DNA of 22,531 nt from CAZTTH01 sp964615975. Lineage in GTDB: Bacteria; Verrucomicrobiota; Lentisphaeria; JABSQK01; JAJFLO01. Shown here piece after piece: positions 13,942 through 22,225 of the stretch (position 1 is its first letter; each line of letters opens with the position of its first letter). The notes under the pieces were generated by a model. The model did no database searches and was not told the origin of the DNA. It saw nothing but the letters and a program-made list of their open reading frames with translations. The position numbers and the translations under genes are program-made. The stretch spans positions 1-22,531 of the forward strand of contig CAZTTH010000054.1 in the NCBI GenBank assembly GCA_964615975.1. Direction: 5' to 3'.

Positions 13942-14529
13942 ATGATATCACAAATAACGTTGCAGCGTTGTCCCTGGACATTCGACAAGCCGGGATATCT
14001 GGAATATCATGATCGGGAATGGGGGGTCCCGGTCCACGATGATCGCACACTGTTTGAGTTTCTTACTCTCGAAGCCGCGCAGGCCGGATTAAGTTGGTAT
14101 ACTATTCTGCGCAAGCGCGAGAATTATCGCCGGGCATTTGCGAACTTCGAGCCGCGGGTTGTCGCTGAGTTTGACGATCTCAAGGTGGAAGCATTGATGG
14201 CTGATGCGGGGATCGTCCGCAATCGCGCTAAAATCCTCGCGGCCATCAACAACGCGCGAAAATTTTTAGCAGTGCAGGAGGAATTTGGCAGTTTCGCTAG
14301 CTATATCTGGCGTTTTGTGAATGGCAAACCGATCCTTAATGAACTTTACACGATGAAAGATTTCCAACCCACTTCTCGTGAGTCTGACATCTTGAGCAAA
14401 GATTTGCGGCAGCGCGGATTCAAATTTCTCGGTTCGACCGTTTGTTACGCGCACATGCAGGCTACCGGCATGGTCAACGATCACGTTGTCAGCTGTTTTC
14501 GTCGTTGCGAAATCAGCGCAAGGTATTAA
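13942..14529 (+). CDS. tag: DNA-3-methyladenine glycosylase I
   Basis: This 195-residue base-excision repair glycosylase removes 3-methyladenine from alkylated DNA. Family marks are RCPW with Cys10, YHDREWGVPVHDD with His23, and the C-terminal NDHVVSC with His181 and Cys185. Together these are the four zinc ligands of the Tag fold (C4/H17/H175/C179 in E. coli). LEAAQAGLSWYTILRKRENYRRAF carries the conserved Glu44 that corresponds to E. coli Glu38. The length is normal. The gene stands alone, with its own strong ribosome binding site, downstream of the NAD kinase gene and upstream of the sensor kinase gene. Confidence 0.95.
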   Translation: MISQITLQRCPWTFDKPGYLEYHDREWGVPVHDDRTLFEFLTLEAAQAGLSWYTILRKRENYRRAFANFEPRVVAEFDDLKVEALMADAGIVRNRAKILAAINNARKFLAVQEEFGSFASYIWRFVNGKPILNELYTMKDFQPTSRESDILSKDLRQRGFKFLGSTVCYAHMQATGMVNDHVVSCFRRCEISARY

Positions 14530-14552
14530 CGGAACATGCGCATTAACCGCGG

Positions 14553-14580
14553 TTGGAAAGTGCGTATGAGATGATATCAT
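14553..14580 (+). promoter_or_regulatory. Candidate promoter of the sensor kinase gene
   Basis: TTGGAA (14553-14558) and TATCAT (14575-14580) are 16 bp apart and end 28 bp before the kinase ATG. The -10 overlaps the 10-bp palindrome ATGATATCAT (14571-14580), which could bind a regulator. The -35 matches consensus at four of six positions only. Confidence 0.35.
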
Positions 14581-14608
14581 ACTATTCCATCATCCATTAA
14601 ATTCAGTT

Positions 14609-17344
14609 ATGAAATTAAGACGCAAATATTCATTGATATTTGTCTCATTGATCGCGATAGTGGTCGGCGTGGTGACCCTGGTGGTCATATCCCGGTTTCG
14701 CTTGCATATGATCAATCTCTCCGCGGTCAATACTCAGTCCATCGACACCATTTTGATGGAACAACTTGATAAACAGGTAAAAAGTCTGACTCTCCATATG
14801 GCAAAAGATCTGGTGGACGCCGTCTACAGCTATAACATGGAGGAAATCACTCTGGAAATGAAGAATTTCAGAGAAGACAAAAAACTGATTTTCGCGGAAA
14901 TTTATGATACTGCAGGTGTGATCATCTTTGATAATACCAAAGAACTCAAAACACTCAATCAGATAGCCAGAGACAAGAATGTTGACATTGCCTTGCGGGA
15001 ATTACGCACCACATGTGAACGATCAGGCACCATTATCATCGTGGTTACTCCCATTGTGATCGGAGATCAGGTCATCGGCGCGCTTCGCTTGGGTTTCGAC
15101 ATAGGGGAAATTGATCAAGAAATAAAAGAAAAAAATGCCGAATTCGCTGCTTTGGGGGAGCAGGAAACCTGGGAAATCATTACATCGATCGCAATGATCG
15201 CCGCTCTTTTGATGCTGGCGGGTATGGGATTGGCGGTTGTGGTTGCACGCCGCATGAGTCAACCCATTGTCAATCTATCCAAACTAACCAGCCAGATTGG
15301 CCGGGGGGATTACGATACGCGTATGACCGTTGCCAGCCAGGATGAGCTTGGCGAGCTGGCGGAGTCATTCAATAAGATGATTGATTCCCTAAGGAATTCG
15401 ACGGTTTCCCGCCACTATGTAGAGAATATATTTGACTGTATGATGGACACATTGATTGTGATTGATGACCGCGAGATCATATGCAAGGTGAATCACCTGA
15501 CCTACGAATTGCTGGGGTATGCGGAAGGTGAGCTGATTAACCAGCCGTTTGGGCTGATTTTATCGCCTGATGCCATACTCTTTCCCAATCATCTTAAAAA
15601 CGAGTTCGAAAGCTCACATCGGCTGGTTAATCACGAATTAAACTATCGGACCAAGTCCGGACGTGATATCCCCATGCTTGTATCCATATCCCGACTGGAA
15701 AAATCCACCCTGGAAGCATCTGGATCTAATGTGGTCGTTGCCCGCGATATTACCCGCTTGAAGGAGGTGGAGCATCATCTTCGCCGGCGCCAATTTTCCA
15801 TTGATCATTCCAGCGATGGCATGTGCTGGCTTGATGCCGACGGTCAGATTCTTGACATCAATGAAGCCGGTTTGCGGATGCTTGGTTATAACCGCATGGA
15901 TTTAGCTAAGTTGAGTATCGCTGAGATTGCGCCCATGTTGACGGAGCGATCGATTACTTCTCCCGATAAATTCAATCGCGGCCATAAAGAGCACATGGAT
16001 GTTCAGCTTCAGAGGAAAAATGCCCCCCCATTTCCGGCTGAAGTCCACATCAACTGTCTCAACTTCGAGGGTGAGCATCTTTGTTATATCCGTTTTCGCG
16101 ATCTTACCCTTGCCAAGAAAATGGAGGCACAATTGATCCTTTCGCAGAAACTCGAATCCATACGACTTCTGGCGGGTGGTATCGCGCATGATTTCAACAA
16201 CATCCTGACGGCGGTGCTGGGCAATGTCTCCCTGGCACAAATGTTCAAAGCCGTTAGCGAAGACGATAAATTGTCAACCATCCTTGGTGAAACCCGAAAA
16301 GCAGCTCGCCGGGCCAGTTTGCTAACCAAGCAACTGCTCACCTTTGCGAAGGGAGGAGAGCCGGTGAAAAAGGATATCAGCCTGGCAGTGATCATCAGAG
16401 AATCGGCGCAATTCCTTACCCGTGGAACCAATGTGACCTGCAAGGTCGACCTGGCTGATGATTCGTTGTATTGTCACGCGGATGAAGGACAGATTGTCCA
16501 GGTCATTCATAATTTGTTGGTCAATGCCCAACAGGCCATGCCGCATGGGGGTGAAATTGTTATTAGCGCGAAAAATCTTCCTCTCCAGCCTGACCTTGCT
16601 ATTCCCCTCCCGACCGGAGATTATTTAAAAATCACTGTCACCGACTGCGGTGTGGGAATTCCACCGGATCGGTTGGATAAAATCTTTGATCCATTCTATA
16701 CCACCAAACCTGCCGGTCATGGGATCGGATTGGCCGTGGTTTATACGATTGTGAAAAATCATGGCGGATGGATCAGTGTCGAATCCATCGTCGATCGTTT
16801 TACAACCTTCACCGTCTACCTGCCAGCATTACCTTTGGGAACAATAGTCCCGCTTCAAACGACCACCATTGTCCAGGGCCGGGGAAGTATACTGATGGTT
16901 GATGACGACGAGATGATCCGCAAATTTACCACCCGGGTACTCACTCTACTCGGTTACGAACTCACCACGGTCGCTGATGGCGTTTCCGGCATCCGCATTG
17001 TTCAAGAAAGGATGGAGCGAGGAGAACCGTTTTCAGCCGTTATACTCGACCTCACCATCCCGGGTGGAATGGGCGGAGTGGAAATACTTGCTGAAATCAG
17101 AAAAATCCAACCGAACATCAAGGCGGTGGTTTCCAGCGGCTACTCCAATGATTCCGTGCTGGCGAATTACCACCAATATGGATTTCAGGATGTTCTGTTA
17201 AAACCCTATGAAATTAATCAATTGAGTAATGTGCTGAATTCACTTTTATCATTACCGCATGAAACTGATACTCTGCCGAATGAGGAAGAAGGTTCTGATA
17301 TAATGAATAACCTGCGCTGGGAAAAGTTAGGGGACAAATGCTGA
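14609..17344 (+). CDS. Membrane hybrid sensor histidine kinase/response regulator
   Basis: This 911-residue inner-membrane protein has a first membrane helix at about 8-28, a periplasmic domain of about 160 residues (29-187) and a second helix at about 189-212. A HAMP linker (about 211-262), two PAS domains (about 270-385 and 393-508) and a HisKA dimerisation helix follow, with phospho-accepting H527 in GGIAHDFNNILTAV. HATPase_c shows an N box (N635, N639), G1 (DCGVGIP, 679-685), F box (FDPFYTTKPAGHG) and G2 (GIGLAVVY). The C-terminal receiver has acidic D765-D766, phospho-acceptor D814, S842 and K865. No output domain is attached, so a histidine phosphotransferase or a separate regulator is needed. 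The next two genes encode an OprO-type porin and a PhnD-like binding protein, which suggests phosphorus sensing. The ligand is not known. Confidence 0.93.
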   Translation: MKLRRKYSLIFVSLIAIVVGVVTLVVISRFRLHMINLSAVNTQSIDTILMEQLDKQVKSLTLHMAKDLVDAVYSYNMEEITLEMKNFREDKKLIFAEIYDTAGVIIFDNTKELKTLNQIARDKNVDIALRELRTTCERSGTIIIVVTPIVIGDQVIGALRLGFDIGEIDQEIKEKNAEFAALGEQETWEIITSIAMIAALLMLAGMGLAVVVARRMSQPIVNLSKLTSQIGRGDYDTRMTVASQDELGELAESFNKMIDSLRNSTVSRHYVENIFDCMMDTLIVIDDREIICKVNHLTYELLGYAEGELINQPFGLILSPDAILFPNHLKNEFESSHRLVNHELNYRTKSGRDIPMLVSISRLEKSTLEASGSNVVVARDITRLKEVEHHLRRRQFSIDHSSDGMCWLDADGQILDINEAGLRMLGYNRMDLAKLSIAEIAPMLTERSITSPDKFNRGHKEHMDVQLQRKNAPPFPAEVHINCLNFEGEHLCYIRFRDLTLAKKMEAQLILSQKLESIRLLAGGIAHDFNNILTAVLGNVSLAQMFKAVSEDDKLSTILGETRKAARRASLLTKQLLTFAKGGEPVKKDISLAVIIRESAQFLTRGTNVTCKVDLADDSLYCHADEGQIVQVIHNLLVNAQQAMPHGGEIVISAKNLPLQPDLAIPLPTGDYLKITVTDCGVGIPPDRLDKIFDPFYTTKPAGHGIGLAVVYTIVKNHGGWISVESIVDRFTTFTVYLPALPLGTIVPLQTTTIVQGRGSILMVDDDEMIRKFTTRVLTLLGYELTTVADGVSGIRIVQERMERGEPFSAVILDLTIPGGMGGVEILAEIRKIQPNIKAVVSSGYSNDSVLANYHQYGFQDVLLKPYEINQLSNVLNSLLSLPHETDTLPNEEEGSDIMNNLRWEKLGDKC

Positions 17345-17475
17345 GCGATGAGTTAAAAATCGAAATCAAGATCAAAGGTATAATTGCGGTTATTAATCTT
17401 AAAATTATCTGCTCAAGTTCATTGTCCGATCAGTTTAATAAGAGTTGATATGTTAAAAGGATAGTTCATCATACC

Positions 17476-18771
17476 ATGAAAATTAAACTCCCATTTCTTA
17501 TCCTTATCGTCGGGTTGACGGCTTGGAATGTGCCACAATTAATTGCCGGTAATGACCGCCTTCTTGATATTTTGCGTGAAAACCGCACGATCACCGAAGA
17601 AGAGTATCAGTCGCTTAAATCAGAATCGCGGAACTCGATGGAAACAACCTTTGATAATGGGATCAAAATCGAGTCACGCGATGGCAATTTCGTCTTCAAG
17701 CCCGGCGGTCAATTCATGATTGACGCGGCGATCTTCAATAACGATAAAACCGACCTGGGGGACGGTGCCAATGTCGATCAGGCCCGCCTGTCCCTGGAAG
17801 GAGTGGTTTATCGAAAATGGGAATTCGAATTGGAAATCGATTTCGCGGAGAACGATCCCGAGATCAAGGACTCATGGATCGGCTATGAATTTGGGGATGG
17901 GTTGAGATTAAAGCTGGGATATTTCAAGGAACCTTTCAGTTTGGAGGAGTTGACCAGCGCGAAACATCTGACCTTTATGGAACGAGCTTTACCTAATGTA
18001 TTTGTACCCGGTCGCCATCTCGGCATCAGCGTAGCTGCCAATGGTAAACATTGGACCGCTGTCAGCGGATTCTTCGGCGAAAACATTGAACCGGGCGTGA
18101 GTGCCAACGAAGACGACGAAGGTTATGGCGTCAGCGGCCGGATAACCTTGGCGCCCATACTTGAGGAAAGCAAGCTGTTGCATTTCGGCCTGAATCTTGC
18201 CTGGCGCACCCCAGATCATGAGCTCAATAACCGACTGGATTTTGATGCAGGTCCGGAGTCGGATGTCACCAACCGCGAATTGGTGAATACCGGAAATATT
18301 ATTAATGTCCATTCTTTCACTACCCAGGGGGTGGAAATTGCCGTCGTCTGGGGCTCATTTTCACTTCAGGGTGAATACCTCGCGACTCAAGTTATCCGTG
18401 ATCGTGGAGCCCGCGATGTGAGTTTTGACGGCGCGTATATCTTTGGTAGCTGGTTTTTGACCGGTGAATCACGAAATTATAAATCCAAGGATGGCAGTTT
18501 TGGACGTGTCAAACCCCTGGTGAATGCCGGCGAGAACGGCGGCTGGGGCGCTTGGGAGCTGGGATGTCGTTACAGCACTGTCGATTTGAACGATAATGGG
18601 TTGGGTCAAAACCGCGGTGGTGGCCAGGAGGACAATATCACATATGGGATCAATTGGTATTTAAATCCCATGGTTCGCTTCATGATCAATTACATCATGG
18701 TCGATTCCAAAAGACGCGGGATAAACGACGATCCCGAAATCCTGCAAATTCGAGTTCAATTCGTGTTTTAA
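17476..18771 (+). CDS. Phosphate-selective porin OprO/OprP family protein
   Basis: This 431-residue outer-membrane beta-barrel protein has an N-terminal signal (MKIKLPFLILIVGLTAWNVP, cleavage probably near LIAG) and a short helical stalk (LLDILRENRTITEEEYQSL) of the type seen ahead of OprO/OprP barrels. The barrel begins about residue 62 with FVFKPGGQFMIDAAIF. Alternating strands such as WEFELEIDFAENDPEIKDSW, LKLGYFKEPFSLEELTSAKH and FMERALPNVFVPGRHLG are characteristic of PF07396. The last strand ends in Phe (ILQIRVQFVF), the usual barrel-assembly signal. AAAGGA lies about 14 nt ahead of the start. It sits 131 bp after the sensor kinase gene on the same strand and would carry anions, by homology phosphate or polyphosphate. 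Ion selectivity itself cannot be seen. Confidence 0.88.
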   Translation: MKIKLPFLILIVGLTAWNVPQLIAGNDRLLDILRENRTITEEEYQSLKSESRNSMETTFDNGIKIESRDGNFVFKPGGQFMIDAAIFNNDKTDLGDGANVDQARLSLEGVVYRKWEFELEIDFAENDPEIKDSWIGYEFGDGLRLKLGYFKEPFSLEELTSAKHLTFMERALPNVFVPGRHLGISVAANGKHWTAVSGFFGENIEPGVSANEDDEGYGVSGRITLAPILEESKLLHFGLNLAWRTPDHELNNRLDFDAGPESDVTNRELVNTGNIINVHSFTTQGVEIAVVWGSFSLQGEYLATQVIRDRGARDVSFDGAYIFGSWFLTGESRNYKSKDGSFGRVKPLVNAGENGGWGAWELGCRYSTVDLNDNGLGQNRGGGQEDNITYGINWYLNPMVRFMINYIMVDSKRRGINDDPEILQIRVQFVF

Positions 18772-18979
18772 TCGGGCGATCAAATCCGGAGCTATTATAT
18801 TGATCTGCGAAATTGATCCTGAACAAATTGTTGAATCTATGCATTGCACCGCCGCAAAGATGAATTTTTGTGACGAAGATAAGTATAAACCTTGTAAATC
18901 GAGTCCGGTTGAGATCATCTGGTAAGATGACACCGCTGACGAAAAAAAATTATAGGCCATAATTCATTCTGGAACAAGC

Positions 18980-20128
18980 ATGACAACTTGCGAATATATA
19001 ACTTCATTCACCAAGATAATCTTTCCGACTACCGTGGTAGCAGGAAAAACCGCCGCATCTGGTTTTCTTCAGTTAACCATTACCTTCGGTAATCGGTTTT
19101 TCACTCCTTTCCTTTTTTATCTCATCGTCATACAGATCCATACGTGTGTTGCCGCTGAAATAAAGGCGGCGGCGCCATCGCCTTCATCTCAAATTAATAA
19201 TAATGCCGTTGAAAATAATGCTAATTCCGGAACTGGAGAGATTCCTCATCACTTAATTGATCGTTTGCCGGCAAATCGCTCGGAAGCATTGATTCTCGGT
19301 CGCGTTAGTCACAGCCCCCGCAAGCATTATTCGCGGTTGAAGGGCATAGTTGATTATGTCGCCGCCAAACTCCAAGACCAGGGGATCAGACAGGGCGCGG
19401 TTATTTTCGCCCAAAACAACGAGGAGATGCTATATCTTTTGCGCCACGGTCATGTCGATTGGGTTACCGAGACTGCGATTTCGGCAAAAATATTTGCAGA
19501 AAAAGCTGGGGCTGAAATTATTCTGCGACGCTGGAAGAAAGGTTCACCGGATTATACCAGCGTGATTTTTTCCCGGACCGATGTTGGCATCAATTCCATC
19601 GCGGATCTCAAAGGAAAAAAAATTGTCTTTTCCGATCCCGGTTCCACTTCCGGTTTTTTTCTTCCAATGGCCATTGTGCAAAGGAACAATCTGGAACTGG
19701 TCTGGCTGCCGACACCTCAAGCGCCTGTGCCGCCGGACAAAGTTGGTTATGTGTTTTGTGGTGGCGATGAATTAAATACCACCACCTGGGTCTACAAACG
19801 CCTGGTGGATGCCGGCGCCATCAACAACGAAGATTGGGAATCACCCAGTGATACCCCGCCGGTTTTCAAAAAAAATCTTCATATAATACATGAAAGTGAA
19901 AAAGTGCCGCGTGTGCTCGAATTGCTAAGTTCCAATGTCGGACCCCGCCTGCGAACTCGTATCAAGCAGATATTATTGGCTGCACCCAATGATCCACAGG
20001 CTGCCAAGGCGTTGAATGACTATGATGATACCACTCATTTCGATGACTACACAGACGAGATTAAAGCGATTGTCGATAAATTGTATGAGCATTCGCGTCC
20101 TGTTATGAACATCGATATGGATAAATGA
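18980..20128 (+). CDS. PhnD-like phosphate/phosphonate-binding periplasmic protein, orphan
   Basis: This 382-residue protein has a hydrophobic segment at about 40-58 (FFTPFLFYLIVIQIHTCVAA) preceded by an unusually long 39-residue stretch. It is either an N-terminally extended signal or a wrong start; no nearer Met exists, although GTG codons at 19034 are possible. After a low-complexity linker (63-88) comes a PhnD/PF12974-type fold: LILGRVSHSPRKHYSRLKGIV, then GHVDWVTETAISAK and KGKKIVFSDPGSTSGFFLP. DPGSTSG (219-225) is the phosphonate or phosphite-binding signature loop of the family. GGDELNTTTWVYKRLVDAGA follows. No PhnC or PhnE transporter genes flank it. It lies about 210 bp after the porin gene on the same strand. 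It could deliver its ligand to the upstream kinase or to a distant ABC importer. Confidence 0.85.
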   Translation: MTTCEYITSFTKIIFPTTVVAGKTAASGFLQLTITFGNRFFTPFLFYLIVIQIHTCVAAEIKAAAPSPSSQINNNAVENNANSGTGEIPHHLIDRLPANRSEALILGRVSHSPRKHYSRLKGIVDYVAAKLQDQGIRQGAVIFAQNNEEMLYLLRHGHVDWVTETAISAKIFAEKAGAEIILRRWKKGSPDYTSVIFSRTDVGINSIADLKGKKIVFSDPGSTSGFFLPMAIVQRNNLELVWLPTPQAPVPPDKVGYVFCGGDELNTTTWVYKRLVDAGAINNEDWESPSDTPPVFKKNLHIIHESEKVPRVLELLSSNVGPRLRTRIKQILLAAPNDPQAAKALNDYDDTTHFDDYTDEIKAIVDKLYEHSRPVMNIDMDK

Positions 20129-20505
20129 TATCAATGTCTACTTCATGAGGGATATGACCATTTCATGGTCGAAAAGAGTTTGGAACAAAGTGTCAGGAAC
20201 ATTGGTAATCACACCTCTGATATTAAGTTTTGAATTCAATTCCAGCTCCTCAGACCTTTCATTTGGAATGGCGATAACGATAAACTGCCAGGCGAACTCG
20301 AAAACGGATCGATGTCCACAAACCCGATGGAACATTGCCGCAATTGCTCTGAGATGTTATCATTCTCACGGACAATGACGTTGTGTTTAACAAACGGCCT
20401 GACGATCTCCGGAACTTATTATTACGATTGTCTACTTTCTAAGAATAAATGCCCGGTTGGATCAACCTAGCGGATAGGATTATTCCCTCCATAGCTATAA
20501 TGATT
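20129..20505. other. Degenerate non-coding stretch after the PhnD-like gene
   Basis: No intact gene is seen here. A minus-strand frame at 20138-20335 encodes a 65-residue peptide listed separately as a doubtful scrap. The bases from 20380 to 20505 show no recognisable structure. Confidence 0.5.
20138..20335 (-). pseudogene. Doubtful transposase-like scrap
   Basis: The minus-strand frame reads EFAWQFIVIAIPNERSEELE and then LNIRGVITNVPDTLFQTLF. This loosely resembles the strand region of DDE transposases of the IS1380/IS4 type, where a W...FVVVR segment is followed by a VTN(L/M) segment. The upstream part would need a frameshift near 20336 to continue. No terminal inverted repeats or DDE residues were found. 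It may be chance; listed because it lies in a zone of clear gene decay. Confidence 0.2.
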
Positions 20506-20600
20506 TTACGACTGCGGATAGTCAGAATTGGGATCTCTTGAATCCGGCTGGAGGAAGCGGCCGAGGGTGGGATCGTAGTAGTGGGATTGATATCGCCAAG
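20506..20600 (-). pseudogene. Rhs/YD-repeat protein C-terminal core remnant
   Basis: Read on the minus strand, the bases below about 20600 give RYQSHYYDPTLGRFLQPD, followed by SRDPNSDYPQS and a TAA at 20506-20508. The YYDPxLGRFLxPD phrase is the hallmark that closes the Rhs core shell of Rhs/WapA/YD-repeat toxin-delivery proteins. Only about 30 residues survive; the rest of the core upstream (higher coordinates) is gone, replaced by a dispersed repeat starting at 20617. In intact Rhs proteins the toxin tip follows this motif; here the frame stops about 16 residues later. It is a relic of an Rhs gene or an orphan Rhs tip. Confidence 0.75.
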
Positions 20601-20616
20601 ATATTTTATTTTAGGT

Positions 20617-20688
20617 AGGCTTTTTCGTGTGGTTCGAGTATTTCGTGGTTTACATCATCTGCTTGGCGCCTTGGCATCATGGCGTGAT
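20617..20688 (+). repeat. Composite dispersed repeat, copy B (two 9-nt-periodic blocks)
   Basis: After AGGCTTT the first block has units TTCGTGTGG, TTCGAGTAT and TTCGTGGTT (20624-20650). The second block has CTTGGCGCC, TTGGCATCA and TGGCGTGAT (20662-20688). An 11-bp joint, TACATCATCTG, separates them. The same two blocks, in the same order and with a related joint, occur in copy C near 22226-22365. Unit length 9 is shared with copy A at 4584. Confidence 0.8.
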
Positions 20689-21059
20689 CAATTTGTTTTG
20701 ATCGCGGTACTTCGGCGCTGCAACATGGGAGTCATGGGACGGAAGTTATATCCCTATCAATGGAAGCGAATTAGTTGGGCGAGGTGACGATCGAACCGGT
20801 GAGAACGTGCTCTGTTTATTGTCATTGAACAATGTTTTTCAGAAAGCTGTTTTTTCATTAAAAATTACATCTAAGATGACTTTGCGATCCAATGTATATT
20901 CATAACAAGTTTAATAAAAACACGTTAACAACTTCTTATAAGGTCAGACTTCGTTTCATAAATCAATATTATCAACTTTAAATGTCCTGAACCTTAAAAT
21001 ATTATTACACCTTCTCTTAAAATAGATTAACTGTGCCCGGCACCAGAACACTTTTAGAA
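20689..21059. other. AT-rich gap without recognised genes
   Basis: About 370 bp with no coding signature. A small dyad ATTGT-CATTGA-ACAAT occurs near 20820-20835, and GTGCC-C-GGCAC (21033-21043) lies just past the nuclease gene on its transcription side. The latter has a loop too tight for a good hairpin, so it is not called a terminator. Confidence 0.45.
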
Positions 21060-21974
21060 TCATTTTGTTTTCGTTAATGCCTTAATCTCATTTCGGGAAA
21101 GTTCAGTCACCCGCACTATGACATCAAAATCAAAACCTTCCGCCAACATCCGCTTCGCCGTTTCGATCTTGCCCTCGATCTTTCCTTCGATCTTGCCCGC
21201 ATCAATGCCTTGTTGAATCAAGCCTTTTTGCCTGCGTTTAATTGCCGTCGCCAACATGCTCATCACCTCCTCTTTGGTTTCATATACTTGTTCGAATAAT
21301 TGATAATCCCCCACCTCGATTCGACCGTGATCGGCCATCTGCCGAAACCAATTCACCAACAGCGAAATCGCCTGCCGGTCCATTTCTCGATCATACAAGC
21401 CTGCCAACTCGCGGGTCAGTAATTCCGGATCATCCTGCGTCTCCGCCAAAAACAACGTCGACACCACATTGCGAATCGCCAGCAGGCGCTGTGGAGTAAA
21501 CTCATTCTCCGCCAGCTTGAAGTATTCGAAGCGCGGCGCGAATCGCCCCAAATCCGGCTCCGACTCGATCAACTCGCCTAAATCAGTCGGCGCTGTCCAG
21601 CGCCGATCACCATTGTACAACACCAGCGGAAACACTACCGGCAATTTCTTGATTTTCTTGTGCGATTCCTGAAAATCCAGCCAAAATCCGCTGACATAAT
21701 GCATCAGCCGCACCGCCATCCAGCGATCCACCGTCGATTGAAATTCCAGTAACACATAGATGTATACCGACCGGTCTCGCAACCCGACCTGATAGATCAC
21801 ATCACTCTCCCTTTTCTCATAGGCTTCGGAGATAAATGTTTTATTGACAATGCGGCATCGCGAGAAATCCAATTATCGTACCCACGGTTCATTGACAAAG
21901 GTTTGGATCAGTTCGCGAAAAATAGTCGGATTCGAAAAGAGTTTCTTATAACCGTAATCGTGAATCGGTTTCAT
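21060..21974 (-). pseudogene. Rpn family recombination-promoting nuclease/putative transposase, split by an in-frame TAA
   Basis: The ATG at 21974 opens MKPIHDYGYKKLFSNPTIF and runs 33 codons to WVR, then a TAA (complement of 21873-21875). The same frame continues directly with LDFSRCRIVNKTFISEAYEK to the stop at 21060. Joined, the product would be 304 residues, matching Rpn/PF04754 nucleases in length and order. The PD-(D/E)xK core is visible as ESDVIYQV and YIYVLLEFQSTVDRW, both after the stop. The C-terminus has the usual GKIEGKIEGKIE-type repeat and an AKRMLAEG tail. The only lesion seen is this one codon, where family members usually have Glu or a similar residue. A downstream restart at TTG 21872 would lack the N-terminal segment. 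Rpn proteins promote recA-independent recombination in E. coli. The lesion may be recent or a sequencing error. Confidence 0.85.
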
Positions 21975-22225
21975 GAGATTCTATGCGGAATGATCACTTC
22001 AATGTCGGATGCTGCTTGCCGTTACTGATAAAACTAATCGAAGCACCACCAAAATCAATCCTCGATCAACACTGATTTCATTTCACATTCATGATGACAA
22101 TATCCGTGCTGTTATTTCCAGCCGAAAAGTCCGCTTTTCTGATTGGAAAGAGTAGGGATGATTCCGAGGACGCAGCGATATCCATTGTGCTTATGACATT
22201 CATAAATAATTGTGAATTTGAGCAC
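21975..22225. other. Gap upstream of the nuclease pseudogene
   Basis: About 250 bp without a convincing gene. Short overlapping open frames on both strands have no family features, and the minus-strand ones run into the repeat beyond 22226. The promoter of the nuclease gene should lie here but was not recognised. Confidence 0.4.

Noticed and set aside
21033..21043. GTGCC-C-GGCAC as terminator of the nuclease gene
   Set aside because: The loop would be one base unless pairs are opened, and no clear U-run follows on the transcribed strand.
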